A stretch of 64,000 nucleotides of DNA from Apoda limacodes (GCA_946406115.1 OX291562.1:3316001-3380000), one strand, 5' to 3'. Numbered from the stretch's first letter, positions 1 through 11,299 are shown. Numbers and translations are program-made. The notes: generated by a model not told the origin, from the letters alone.

Positions 1-399
1 ATTCCGCTACATTAGTAAGCTCTTTAATTCTTTTATTGTACAATACAACACATATTAAAACATAAATAAAAGAAAACTTATAAGTACAAAGGCAAGCTTA
101 TTCCTTAAAAGAGATTTCTTACAGCAAACCTAAGTGTGTAAGAGATAATACACATAGAAAAGTAGGAGGCAAACAGTGTAAGTACAACTTATTCATAAAC
201 TAATTTAAATTCAAAACAATTAATATTGTAAATATAAATATATATATATATATATATATAAAACACTAAATATATAAATAATATTACCATTACTTATTGA
301 CATACATATATTATACAATAATATAACATAAATATAAATACACATAATACATTATATATATATATCCAATTCATAGAGATAAATAATGCACTTATAGTC
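1..399 (-). repeat. AT-rich repeat flank with (TA)n and CAATAAA-type antisense tail
   Basis: The first 180 bases read on the minus strand like a retroelement 3' end (TTTTATTGTACAATACAAC near 31-49 is an antisense poly(A)-signal context). A (TA)n run lies at 235-260. No coding sequence is seen. Confidence 0.35.
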
Positions 400-1890
400 T
401 ATTTTTGAAAATATTAAGTGATGTGCTGTTACGTATCAAACCGGGAAGCGAGTTCCAAAGTTCGTCCATTTCGTCGAGCCTGTGAGCGACAAATGGCTTA
501 AAACTCCTTGGATCACTACGAATCCACTGGAGGACTGTACTTGAATCAGTTCAGTAGAAACGTTTATCTATTTTTACATCTTTGTGCTGATTTTGAACAG
601 TATCGCCCAGACGCGCTGCTAATAATGCTGCCTGCAATTTTGTTACTGCATACGCCTTTGATGACGCATCGTAGAATACATGCATTTGCGTGTGCATTAT
701 ATTAGCAGTGTCACCAATTGTCAACACTGTGTTGCACTGTGTCCAAGTCCCAGCGTTATTATAACAACGCGGTAAGCGTAGCAACCTTATCTGTTGCAGT
801 TCATGATGCCATAAATTTAAGCTAGTATGTTCCTCAGGTCGGATGTGGCATCTCCAGTCAACACCACTCCTATGTACATCTTGAAAAAAATGTTTACTTT
901 TGAATATAAAAGGTGACAAAAACCATAAATATCATAAACTGACACTGCTTTTTTGTGAATGTTTGTTATTTGTTGTATCAATGAAATCGCGGTACATTCG
1001 TTTGTTGTAGAATATAAACAATCATCCATGTAATAATTGTTTATACTGACTTGCGCGGTTTTAGTGCGTTTTCATTTTTTATATATTGCGCTATAAAAGG
1101 TGAACATGTAGCTCCAAAAATTAAACTTTGCAAAACACATATTTTAAAAGGTGCATTAAGTGCGTTAGAGTCCTGCCATAAATATCGCAATACATTTTGG
1201 TCAGATCGAATTTTAATCCTTAAAAACATGTCAGGTTTATCCCCGACAATTGCTATATTATTTTCACGAAATTTAAATATTATGCCTAAAACTGAGTTTT
1301 ATAAATTCGGTCCGGTAAGTAAATAATAACTTGTCGTATACTAGCCGAGTTTTCCAGGTTTGTTTGGGTTTTGGACACCAAAATGGGAAAGGTATCACAC
1401 GCGGTCCGCCGAAAGTTCATTTTCCAAAAGTTCTCGAGCGTACGCATTGTCAAATAATATTTCTATACCTATCTGCGTAAGCTTTGTCCTTCTGAAACTT
1501 TTTTAACGAAATTAGGAATCGAGATAATGCATAATCATAGGAGTCGGGCGTGATAAATTCGTTTTTTAAAATGCAGACCTACATCCCACTGGTAATCATT
1601 CAAACGTGAAGTATCGTCTAATATTTGCAATGCGTCTAGTATTTTTTGTATGGGACGTATTTTCTCTGCGTGGAGTTCAGATACCTATCGAATCTAATGC
1701 AAACGAGTTTTTAACAAAGACGTTTAGTGGATTTATATTTAAATCGTCTTGAAAGTAAGCGAGTTGAAAAATGTTTTGTTTACTTACGGTTGGGTTTGAG
1801 TGAGTGCGATCACAATATTCATGGATTGACCACCCTAAGCAACGGCGGGTAGGATATGGTTCATTTTTACTCTCCTGTATCACCTAGAGA
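400..1890 (-). mobile_element. BEL/Pao retrotransposon pol remnant (RT to RNase H region), decayed
   Basis: Reading the minus strand from about 1890 to 400, successive frames give pieces that follow BEL/Pao pol order. There is a stretch before the RT (FFALDSIGI-like text near 1690), the RT region with YLSHFGVQNPNKPGKL (around 1350-1400, interrupted by stops), then MFLRIKIRS...FGATCSPFIAQYIKN (1041-1229), and then the RNase H-side text PRCYNN, YDASSKAYA and KLQAALLAARL. Last comes VLQWIRSDPRSFKPFVAHRL (about 440-540), which is a BEL/Pao hallmark just before the integrase. Stops and frameshifts break every domain, so it is not functional. LTRs were not identified. Confidence 0.7.
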
Positions 1891-2199
1891 TGTGATATCA
1901 AATATGAATTATCTTCGTCTATAAGAATGCGTGGCGATAGAAAAACTATTACACACTGAATCTTTAAGATGCAATACTTTTCACAATTTATATTTTTCGC
2001 GATAGTTAAGTCTTGTGTAGGTTTTTATTTAACTGCGGCACTTCATATATATATATATGTGTGTTTAATTCGTAAATTATCTATATACACTACTTAACAC
2101 CGACCGACCTGTGCACCTACCGAGCAGTGCGTCCTATCAATACTACGCCCCCTATTTTCTCAACTATGTGTTTTCAAATCATCGATCAATTTTTCAGAT

Positions 2200-2749
2200 C
2201 ATCTCATAGTTATCACACTGGGATACAGACATAGGACGTTCATTCTCTTCCTAAACCAAAAACTATTACACAATCATACTTTTCTTCTGAAATTCTGCAG
2301 ACACCTAAGACTTCTAGGACATATGAAGGACAATGTTAGAAAGCTAATATCAACTGTTGCTTGTATTTTTCCTAGTCTAGAATCTGTTCGTGACGAACAT
2401 TTTCAATTCTATAACTACGTAGGAAACAATTACATGAAGTCTAGTCTAGAAAGCTGGATTCCCGCAGACTGACGCACGTGATCAACGGGTTCCTCCACGA
2501 GTTTCCCAGAGCTATCATGTATCATTTCCTACAGCTACAGCTACAAACTTAAAAATGGCGTTGAACATAGCTAGGTGCATGGACCTGTGCTGTAAAGTGT
2601 TCTACAAATACATCAAGTGTATAGGAGTTATCGTTCCAATCCCGTTCGATAAATTCCTCAAGAATTTGATCGAATACAAGGAGTGGTTAGAAAGAAAATT
2701 TAAGATATTAAAAATACTTCTGAACATTAAAAGGACTCATTTGTTTTGA
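2200..2749 (+). pseudogene. Possible broken small ORF, unrecognised
   Basis: Two adjacent plus-strand frames are open. The first runs from about 2206 to a TGA at 2470-2472 (contains LISTVACIFPSLESVRDEHF). The second is shifted by one base and runs to 2749, with an ATG at 2555 in AAAATGG context that would give a 64-residue basic product (starts MALNIARCMDLCCKVFYKY). Base composition is less AT-rich than the flanks. I do not recognise either product. It may be a decayed gene, part of a transposon, or chance. Confidence 0.25.
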
Positions 2750-2759
2750 CTTAAATTAA

Positions 2760-3639
2760 GCTTGAAAAAATTATGTTCACTTATTATTAAAGTTAGATAT
2801 TTAATTTGTTGTGAATCTCAATCTGTCACTTCACAAATTTCAGTGATATAATAAATCCAGGAGTTATAACTCTGAAGGTATAATATTTTCCATAGATTTT
2901 ATTAATTCTCGACGAACATGTATTTATTTTATAAATACATTGTTACATGACAGCTGTATGTTTCTTTTCAGTTATGTAATTCAGTTTGAACAATTTTATG
3001 TTGTGTTAGATATTACATCTGAAAAATTGTTTATTAAAGTTTAAATTTAGATGTTCCAGTAATCTTAATTATTTGTTTTTTCAGATAAATAATTTAAGGT
3101 AGTAAGCACATTAAGCAAAATAACATAACAATTTTAGATACATCCCATCACTCACATAACATTTATGTCTGACAGCTAAATTAAATTATTTTTGACCTTA
3201 TCTCAACTAAAATAATAAATTGGAAATCACTGCCTTTGTGGACACACTCGTTCATCTGTTTAAAAAAGAAAATCCATACTTGAGACTTTCAGGATTTATC
3301 TCAGGCCTATGCTCTCAGATCATTTAACCCATTAAGAATAAAGAAACGATAGAGACAAAAAGGAAAACTAAAGAAAATCTATACCTTGTTACATACTGGA
3401 TCTCAATCTAAACTTAAAGTTAGATATAAGTAATTGTTTTATTTGTAAGTACACTGTACTGTACTGCTTAACACACACACTTTAACAAGAATTTTATTAT
3501 TATTGGAAAGCACGTTCCCGGTCAAAAGTTCGCGATTGACTGCCATGACTTCTAGTTCTGATTTCTAACCAAAATTTTATCTCACGCTATTGTTGTGGGA
3601 AAATTCTAGTTAACTTGGCCAGAACTTCGTACTTGAAAC
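2760..3639. other. No gene seen
   Basis: AT-rich sequence with no ORF, splice pattern or clear repeat that I can support. Confidence 0.6.
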
Positions 3640-4855
3640 ACGTTACAGTGTTTTCAGGATTTTTTGCTCTAGATATTTATATAAGTGCGTTAATCATAAA
3701 GTAATTCAGAAAAGTCATTATAAAACTTTTATGCGTTTTGTTAACTAATGTTAGGGTTGGCAAAATTATTTCGTGTGAACTTTTTAATTTTTCCAAACAA
3801 ATTTTTAACTTTTCTATTCAAGAACATTCATAAAACTATGTTCTTTAACAATAATACTTTATGTGTTTAATTTAATTAAGTTTTCTTCATTTGAATAAAA
3901 TTTATATAATTTTGAATAACTTACGTATTTATTACTATATTCTTCAGTTATAAATTACAAATTTGCAAATTACTGACATAAAACTTCTGAAAACCGATAA
4001 TTTCAAAGTGTACATTAAAGTTTCTAATTTCAGATTCAGAATGTTGATCTTAATTCGAGATAAAATGTTGAAAATTTCTAACAAAATAAATCAATAAAAC
4101 TTGTGTTCTATCTTGTGTAAACTCTAACAGAACCGTTCGTCCAAAATGTTATTTCAAAGCTTTAACTTCAATTTGAACCTTATACAAGATATAATCTTAT
4201 CGATATATCAGACAGGCGCGAGGAATTCTTATCCACTCATATATGAAATTCGACCAATTTAACTTAAACGTAAGTTTGGTATCGATAAGAATTGAAGCTC
4301 GTGTGCTTGGTTGAGTTATAGCCTCTTTTAAATATGAGAAGAATTTATAAATAACTTTACGTATACGTTGAATAATAAAAAGTACCTGGAGGACCGAGCT
4401 TAGCTCGTTTTTTATAACAACGTCATCTATTTAACGTCAAGTGGCTTTAGTGTTGCTGTGTCGATAAAAATAAAAATAGTAGTACTCGCCAATAGATTTC
4501 AGGAAAAGTCATATTTTTCAGTTTATCATTGCATAAAAACACGGATAAAACGACATTTTCTAAAAATGAAACCTAGCTAGATCGATTTATCGCCCACGAA
4601 ACCCCCTGCGTACTAAATTCTATGAAAATCGTTGGAGCCGTACCCGAGATTGTGATAACATATATACAAGAATTGCTCGTTTAAAGGTAATAGATCAATA
4701 TAATCATGAGTAATTATTTCGTGTAAAATAATTTTGCCAACCCTAAAATTTGTTCACAAAACGCATAAAAGTTTACATTAATGACTTTTCTTACTTACTT
4801 GATGATTAACGCACTCATATAAATATCTGAAGCAAAAAACCCTGAAAACCTGTAT
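3640..4855. mobile_element. DNA element with about 140-bp terminal inverted repeats
   Basis: Left arm 3640-3780 and right arm 4712-4855 are imperfect inverted copies. Shared landmarks are GTTTTCAGG.TTTTTTGCT, AGATATTTATAT.AGTGCGTTAATCAT, AAAGTCATTA, ACTTTTATGCGTTTTGT and TTAGGGTTGGCAAAATTATTT. The ~930-bp interior has no transposase ORF and includes a piece of another dispersed repeat (4385-4690) also seen at 34225-34465. The lack of coding capacity suggests a non-autonomous element. Target duplications were not resolved. Confidence 0.65.
4385..4690 (+). repeat. Dispersed repeat, Lep1-associated (GACCGAGCTTAGCTCG type)
   Basis: It shares long stretches with 34225-34465 (plus) and with the inverse of 22765-22905: AACAACG.CATCT, CAAGTAGC, TGTTGCTGTGTCG, AGGAAAAGTCA.ATTTTTCAGTT, and a tail with CCGAAACCCCCTG and GAAAATCGTTGGAGCCGT. 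It lies inside the long-TIR element. Confidence 0.6.
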
Positions 4856-5850
4856 GGTGAAGTGCCACCACTTAGCAGCAAGTGTATGGTGAATAATCGT
4901 CATTTCAGAACAAATAAGTGTCAATGTCAATATAATTAAACTGTTTATAAAGTAAATTTTGTAATTTACTTTTGAAGTTACTAATGAAACAAATTTGTTT
5001 TAATATTTACAAGAGTGATTGTTATTTGTTTCAGAAATTATTAGTCAAATGCAATTTTCTAAGTTAGTTTTTTTACATTTGCCAATATACATTACTATTT
5101 CCAAAAAAGATTAATGTTTATGAAACAATTACAAAAATGGATAATTTTCATAGGAAAACATTTACTAAAAATATTTTAGGTTGCCCGGAGCGTGTCTAAC
5201 ATACTCAAAATTGATATTAAATAATTTGTCGCTTAACTGGTTTTTGATATAACCAATTCATTTGACTTTGTTTCTTGTGTGTTTTTTATTTCATTAAAAT
5301 TGAGGGTTACAAATTAATACTAAGTAATTATATTATATAAATTATATTTTAAGTCTTTTCATGGTCAAAAAATATGCCACTGCCTATCACCCGTCCAAGT
5401 ACTGACCATGCCCAACGTTGCTTAACTAACTAACGTATGCCACGTGAAAAGGCTAGTTGTTAGGGTATTTATCACATATTGATGACACTAAACTGTATTT
5501 AAACTGATTGCTAAGTAAAACCACTAGAGCATCCTAAGCAATGACGCTTAGACGTTTGACGTCAGAGGGCACCACGACGTCTGTCCTAATCATGTGACCG
5601 AAAAGCTTTCAGTAAACACGTGACTTTATTACCGCCGTCACGAGTCATAAGTGGTAATTAATTTTTGTATAGAAGATTGTTTCTCGCGTTGTTTTACGCG
5701 TGATTTAGCTGTTGAGTACAAGAAAGCTTTTCATACAAACTTTTATCCCCTTTTTTACTCACTCAAAGGAAAAATGTCCAAAAACCTAAAACAAAACTAG
5801 ACTTTCCCAATTTTTTATTCAGCGTCCAAATTATTTATTTTATTTAAAAA
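4856..5850. other. No gene seen
   Basis: AT-rich non-coding sequence. A short mixed-composition stretch at 5520-5660 (with GACGTTTGACGTCAG) has no ORF that I can support. Confidence 0.55.
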
Positions 5851-6040
5851 CCTAGCTTCTGCCAGCGGATGCTCGATTAGGTTTTTGTCGGCGTAGGATT
5901 TCTGTTCCTTCCTTAATTATAGCAAGAAAGTTGCTTACAGAAAGTTATAGCTGTAGATATGGTTCGTCCAAGTGGAACTCGGTTATAATATATTCCTGTG
6001 GGAATTTTAATTTTTCCGGGATAAAATCTTTACTAATACT
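5851..6040 (+). mobile_element. Lep1-like Helitron fragment
   Basis: CTAGCTTCTGCCAGCGG, then GTCGGCGTAGGATTTCTG, an AATTATA-GCTATAGCTG section, and TCCTGTGGGAATTTTAATTT..CCGGGATAAAA. This matches the order seen in the better copies at 22390 and 62702. Confidence 0.55.
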
Positions 6041-6156
6041 ATAGATTAGTTTGAGTTGACTCTATTGATCTTTACTGCACTTTTTTGCATTCGATTTCAA
6101 AGAAAAAAAAATTAAATATAATATTTCCTTTTAGTGGATTTCATTTTAAAGTTAGA

Positions 6157-6480
6157 TTACGTTTTTGTTATTTTATCTTCTATTGGCAATAAGTGATGTT
6201 CCAACGCTGTCCAGGCAAGTTTAATTCTTCGATTCATCTCTTTCGTGAAGTTAGATTTAAATGACAGCACTACTTGCCTATGGAAAACATAGTCATCAAC
6301 ATCCTCGCGACCAGCATTACCAACAACATTGACATTGGCCACGACTTTATTTTTGCCATGGCCATGACGTTGACTTAATACACTTGTTGAGAAACTCTGC
6401 TATGGTCTCCAAGCTTCGTGTCCATATTCTCAAGCGAAGATAACGTCGCGTCGGCAAAACAAAGGTAAGCTATGTACTCG
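6157..6480 (-). mobile_element. RTE/BovB-like LINE reverse-transcriptase scrap
   Basis: Minus-strand pieces read YLCFADATLSS then LGDHSRVSQQV (about 6380-6480) and, in a second frame, KEMNRRIKLAWTAL (6157-6342). These correspond to the FADD-type motif C, the following DLSRVSQQVGL-like text and the EINRRIKLAW text of RTE-type RTs. The FADD second Asp is lost (FADA), and frameshifts make it a pseudogene. Confidence 0.55.
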
Positions 6481-6615
6481 GCATTCATTGTTGATCCATA
6501 CTTTACTAATATTACAATTGCGAAGGTGAGTTTGGTTGATTGTTTACTTGTTTGTTCTTCCTCCATGGAAAAAGGGACAGTTGGAATGACGGAGAAGGAC
6601 ATGAACTAATTTTTG

Positions 6616-6801
6616 AAGTTCCCGCAGGAATAAATTATAACCGAACGTCACATGGACGAAACATAGCTACAGCTTGAGCTTGCTTAGTGTACTATCACTA
6701 CGGTCAAGGAGTTGCCGTACAAAATACTACGCTAATAACCAAACCTAACCTAAAAAAAATATAAGATAGCGCGGGCGGAGCTGCGGGGAAAAGCTTGTAC
6801 C
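6616..6801 (-). mobile_element. Lep1-like Helitron fragment
   Basis: TTCCCGCAGGAATAA and, further right, GCGCGGGCGGAGCTGCGGGG-AAAAGCTTG, the inverse of the Lep1-type GCTTTTGCCCGCGGCTCCGCCCGC end. The interior has diverged. Confidence 0.5.
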
Positions 6802-7689
6802 ATATATATTCCAATACCCGAAGCTGAACAGACTAAGAAAAGGTTTTTGGGACGGAATACCAATATTGAAACATGGATATTATGAGTATACGTCCGTAAT
6901 ATATCTGACCACCCTTTCGGAAATAAGTGTCGTGATGGTATTATATTTATAGATTACGTAAAATGTAATTTATATGCGGAAATACATTCTGTTATCTTAA
7001 AGGCATATCATTGTATCTACATTTCATAAAATAATTGAAACTGGGTCAGAAGTTTAAAGGAGTTCAACATAAATAGAATTATTATGTTTATCGCAATAAT
7101 TATCTATAAATATATTATTGAATACCTTCGCTATTATCAACTGAAAAATTATTACTATATTAGATAATTTGTTGGTACAAGCATTTCATTGAAGGCTACG
7201 CATCAAGAAATAAAGATATCTTTAGCCTTTTTCTTAAACGTCATTTGGGTGGCACCAACTAAGATTCCCCGAAGAATATTACGAAGCCATGAATCAGAAA
7301 ATAAAGATGTTTTCCTTAACTTTTTCTTTAGTAATTTTGACCAGGATTTCCCCGTAGGAGTCGTGAGACTATTTACTTGCATATGGTGACTTGAATAATA
7401 AGTAGGTGGGTCATTTGGGACAGAATCAGGGTTCTTAATTTTCCAGAAGCAGGACCAATTTACACTTCGGTAGGAAATTGGTCGGATCATTTAATTTTTA
7501 AAACTTAGAATCATCTATTAGCTAAGCTCAGCGCGGAAAATCCTTTTCGCTTTAAGAACTTTTGTCCGGGATTAATTTTATCGAAACTATAAAAAAAATA
7601 TGTGTTAATAACAATAGAAGTTGGTAATAATTCTCTTTACAGATTAGACACGAAAGAAAAGAAAGGCAGCTAACAAGGCAAGTTAGGCA
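6802..7689. other. No gene seen
   Basis: Non-coding. Short overlapping ORFs on both strands at 7189-7490 have no family features and look fortuitous. Confidence 0.5.
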
Positions 7690-8240
7690 CTACTTACCAG
7701 CCTCATACGTCCCTACTGTTGGGGCACGGCCTCCCTCCCTTAAAGCTCCAGTACAAGTTGGTCGAGCCCGATTGGCCGAGCGCGCTCGACAAATTCTGGT
7801 GACGGTGTTCACACGTTGGCGTAACGTGTCTCATTTTACGTTTCGTTGGCCGTGAAATGGACTTGGAGGCAATCGCGGCTGCTGCAATTTACTTGCGCTT
7901 TAATTTTTATTTACATGTTTACTTTGACCCGTGCACCAAAAACCGACCCTCGACGGATCATCGGCAAGCGTTGGTCGCAGACGGCAAATATACCAAAATG
8001 GGCCCAGTATACGTTGGGCAAGCGCGTTGGGCCAACGTGTGCTGGTACCTTTAGCCGAAGTACATTTGGGCCATAGTCCATCTTAACGATTTAGTGCGGG
8101 TTGTGGACTTCACGTACGTCTTATGCAGGTTTCCTTACTGGCTTTCCTTCACCGAAATTAAGAAAAATACCAACTGGTATACCGGGCTCGAACCTCCGCC
8201 CCATAGAACGCAAAGCGACACCTTAACTACTATACTACTA
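7690..8240 (-). mobile_element. tRNA-derived SINE (family 1), minus strand, split by an insertion
   Basis: The outer parts match the complete copy at 50186-50480: TACGTCCCTACTGTTGGGGCACGG at the left, and TTGGGCCATAGTCCAT, GCAGGTTTCCTTAC and a head with GGCTCGAACCTCC (inverse B box) at the right. A 309-bp stretch (7755-8063) interrupts it. AGTAC flanks that stretch on both sides (7750-7754, 8059-8063), consistent with a short target duplication. Confidence 0.6.
7755..8063 (+). mobile_element. GC-rich insertion inside the SINE, with overlapping short ORFs
   Basis: GC content is clearly above the surroundings. Two plus-strand frames are open, one reading MDLEAIAAAAIYLRFNFYLH from 7857 and one giving a 76-residue ORF from 7846. 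The content is unrecognised. The first phrase loosely recalls the N-terminus of Harbinger-type transposases, but this is weak. The element has AGTAC at each side and no evident inverted termini. Confidence 0.4.
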
Positions 8241-8339
8241 ACTACAAGCTTTTAAAAATAGCTCTCCTATATGTGTGGATTTAACTACGGAATGTAGGTT
8301 TGTAAACGCACGATGAATTTTCCAGCTCATCACGAATCT

Positions 8340-8409
8340 CTAGGCTAAGGTGACCGCCTAATATCAGGGGAGCCATAATCTTGTTTGCCACCTTAGTCTT
8401 ATAAAAAAA
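8340..8409 (+). mobile_element. LINE 3'-end fragment (TTAGTGGTATAAAAA family)
   Basis: GGTGACCGCCTAATATCAGGGG.. TTGTTTGCCACCTTAGTCTTATAAAAAAA matches the 3' terminus of the LINE at 22960-24425 in opposite orientation. Confidence 0.6.
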
Positions 8410-9308
8410 CCTATATTTACATTTTCAGATGTGCTGTGTGATGCGATGCACCTGTGCTCAACGTCTGTAATGTTATCGAACTCGGTCACTTTTAAATCGA
8501 AGTATCAATATTTAGAGTGAGTCATCGCTTTAACAACATCTCGCACTTTGTAAAGATTATTTAATTCCGAATGACTAAATTTGGTTTATATTTGGATTGT
8601 ATAGTTTTAACACTAGAAGTGCCGCCGTCCCATTTTTGTCCCACCAGAAAAATTTGATCGTCTCTAATTTTTTTTTTTTTATATAGGACCGTGAAACTCA
8701 TAGACTTTGAATTATTCGTTGTATTTATACAAATTAAAATGTTTCAATTTTATAAGAATACTTAATGGAAAAAAGCGATCTACCTCAATCTACCGCTGGG
8801 TCATTTTTGTCCCCGTCAGTATTCAAAGTGCCATAAGTGCAAAAAAAATTCTGCAATAAATGCATTAATAAATAATATTATTTGTGCGATATTTGCTGTT
8901 CAAATAGTAAAAAATAGTTTATAGGTTTGTTTTAAATAATTCAGTAAAGATAGAATTACTATAAAAATCGTAATGACTTTGATATGAACACAAGAATAAC
9001 AGTATTTTAACAAATTATTTGTTTCGTTTCCTTTTTTTTTTTCTTGTTATTTCTTGGATTTGATTTAAAATAAATAAACAAACTTGTTGCAAGTAACTTA
9101 GAAACAATTTTAATCATGACTTTTATGCCTTATACTTTCGAACGTTGCATCAAATACAATAGGACAAATTTGTCACGCGCTGCGGTTCAAGAGGGTCGCA
9201 AACTTAGGTACTTTTTGTGTTAAAAAGTTTGAAATTCATATTATTTCAAATTTTCAGAAATCATAGTATTCTATATGCATACTCATAATAGTAAGGTAGA
9301 TAGAGATA
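8410..9308. other. No gene seen
   Basis: AT-rich. Some sections (CCGCCGTCCCATTTTTGTCCC, then CGCTGGGTCATTTTTGTCCCC, about 170 bp apart) resemble piggyBac-like sequences seen in moths, but I cannot support an element. Confidence 0.45.
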
Positions 9309-10070
9309 CAGTAGAGCGTCGATTATCCGAACTAATTGGGGGACTTGGGTGTTCGGAAAACCGGTATTTTCGAATAACCGAACTACCTATATGTATATTG
9401 ATTAAGCCATACAAATTTACGTACAGGTAAATGAAAACTATATTTACATTTACATGGGACACTCAGAAAGTTTTGAGGAACTAAAATACTAACTTCTATG
9501 GATAAAATATTTTAATTAAATCTTTTCAAAGTACTCTCCACCAGCCTGTATTCAAAGTTTGATGCGTCTGAATCAACTTTTGAAACTTTTTTTCTAGTCC
9601 ACCGCAGACACCTCTTTAACGGCCTCCTCGAACGCTGCTAGCGCGTCTTCCGACGATGACAACTGTATCCCTTACAGCTAAATTATCATTATATGGAATA
9701 AAAAGAAGTCCCACGGTGCCAGATCAGGACTGTTAGGAGGGTAAGCAAGACTCTAACCGGTGTGGTGTCCAAGAAGTCCCTCGTTTTGAGCGCTGACTGC
9801 GCGGGCGCTTTGCCATGGTGAAGCAGTACCAGAGCCCTGTGTTTGGTCGCTTGTTGCTCATTGCAGACAAACAATCTGGCAGGCATTGTGTGGTATACCA
9901 TTCGGCGTTGATGCTACATACGAGTACAATTAACAAGTCAACAAGTCGCGACACGTGCGCGAGCACTGTAGCGCGGAAAGCGGGAGAGGCACAGGCGGGT
10001 CAGGCTGGCGTAGTAGTTCGGATAAGCGGTCGTTCGGTTGAGCGACGTTCGGATAATCGACGCTCCACTG
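9309..10070. mobile_element. pogo/Tigger-like TIR element (762 bp) with TA target duplication
   Basis: Left terminus CAGTAGAGCGTCGATTATCC at 9309 and inverse right terminus ending 10070 match over 24 bases with one mismatch. TA flanks both ends (9307-9308, 10071-10072). The CAGT..CTCGATTATCCGAA-type terminus is characteristic of pogo/Tigger elements. No pogo transposase is visible. The interior holds a mariner-like remnant instead. Confidence 0.75.
9480..9966 (-). pseudogene. Mariner-like transposase remnant inside the pogo-like element
   Basis: Minus-strand frames read NAEWYTTQCLPDC (9733-9966 frame), then LLHHGKAPAQSALKTRDFL (9689-9901 frame), then PPNSPDLAPWDFFLF in a third frame. These are successive blocks of a mariner transposase C-terminal half. 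HHDN..AH is mutated to HHGK..AQ, so the second catalytic Asp is gone, while the Asp in the last block remains. Two frameshifts separate the blocks. Confidence 0.65.
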
Positions 10071-10167
10071 TAGATAGATATCCTTGAATTTTTTTTTCAG
10101 ATTTCATTACAAACTATTCGGCTGTTCACATAAGGCATATTTCTGTAAATATTTAATGGAAAAAAGC

Positions 10168-10236
10168 GTACGAAATGGGCGAGTAATGCCTTTGGTGTTG
10201 CGATCTTCCGTTTAGGCAACATGCAGGCGGGCCGCA
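10168..10236 (+). mobile_element. LINE 3'-end fragment, diverged
   Basis: GGGCGAGTAATGCCTTTGGT and GCAGGCGGGCCGCAACCTTG match the tail of the TTAGTGGTATAAAAA LINE family. Confidence 0.45.
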
Positions 10237-10239
10237 ACC

Positions 10240-11120
10240 TTGCTATATTATAATATTATTATTATATCACTAATGGTATACTTAAAATTCATACAAAAAC
10301 GACCACCACAACCTAATAATTCATTTCATTCGTGCGGTCAGTCATCACCATTGATAAATCCGACAACGTCGAGACAGTCGTGGTGCTGCGAGAAATTGTA
10401 TGACTGACTCGACAATACTCGACTAGTCATATTGTGACGACATCTAGGCTAGTCGGGTTCATTCGTCCCCCATCTCGCCGCGCACCCTACCACACGATTG
10501 TCTTGACACCTTCGATGGCCGACTGTATGATATTATTGTTTAGGCTGTGTCACCACCTTCGATTGCATGTCAATATATCCTACGATATTATGGAACAGTT
10601 TTTTTATTAAATAGGTACATACTATGAATTTAATAGGTGTAAGAAATTTTATAAACAAAAAAACTGAAAAAAAAAATAACTATTGTACATCTTATTTATT
10701 GATATAATTAATTATATTGACCATGGAGCTTATTGCGAATAGTCTTTAGTACGCCAGACTCGTAAATTCGTGAGTAAAATGTATACATATACCATCACGA
10801 GAGACAATACCTACTTGTATATATTTTTCTCTCGAATTCCGAAGTCTAGAGCGCTCTAGAACCTCCCAGTAAATTAAAAAAAAAATAGATTACTAAAATT
10901 TTGTCTAAAACTGTACGGAACACTATTAGGTAATAAAAAGAATATTAAATAAAATCGTACCAATTTTCTTTTGATTTCTATACAATCACTTAATCACACA
11001 CAGCTGATAACATACCTAGCAAACATTAGGTACAAAAAATATAAAGCGCTGCTACAAAATAGAGCGGTTCAATATTGACCGCACAATTCGGCGGCGACTC
11101 ACATACTTTCCGCACCGAAC
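10240..11120. other. Non-coding stretch upstream of the candidate promoter
   Basis: 10300-10530 has mixed composition with several short palindromic motifs (GACTGACTCGAC, CGACTAGTC) but no ORF. 10560-11030 is AT-rich. TATAAAG at 11039 is too far from the Inr at 11124 to serve as its TATA box. Confidence 0.4.
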
Positions 11121-11123
11121 CGC

Positions 11124-11299
11124 AGTTAGAAAACAATTCTTTGTCGCGTCGGACGTTTCATGTACTAAGTACGAATTTGTTTGCTAATCTCGTGTTCCGT
11201 ACAACTCTACAACACTGTACGAAAAGGAGATCCGAAGATTGAGTGGAATAACGCCAAAACTCAACTCTAATATTAGATCAACGGTAGACTCTTGGAAAT
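11124..11299 (+). promoter_or_regulatory. Candidate core promoter (Inr + DPE) and non-coding first exon
   Basis: CCGCAGTTAG at 11121-11130 fits the insect initiator TCAKTY in five of six positions, with +1 at 11124. GGACGT occupies 11151-11156, which is exactly +28 to +33 and matches the DPE consensus RGWYVT at all six positions. A GTGAGT donor starts at 11300, defining a possible 176-nt exon with no long ORF. Local GC is higher than the flanks. No other strong coding start lies between here and the transporter exon at 36356, so it could be that gene's first exon. That connection is inference. Confidence 0.4.

Noticed and set aside
1051..1326. 91-residue plus-strand ORF
   Set aside because: It is antisense to the BEL/Pao pol remnant and has no independent support.
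6375..6602. 75-residue minus-strand ORF as a host gene
   Set aside because: Its C-terminal half matches RTE-type reverse transcriptase text and the rest lies in repeat sequence.
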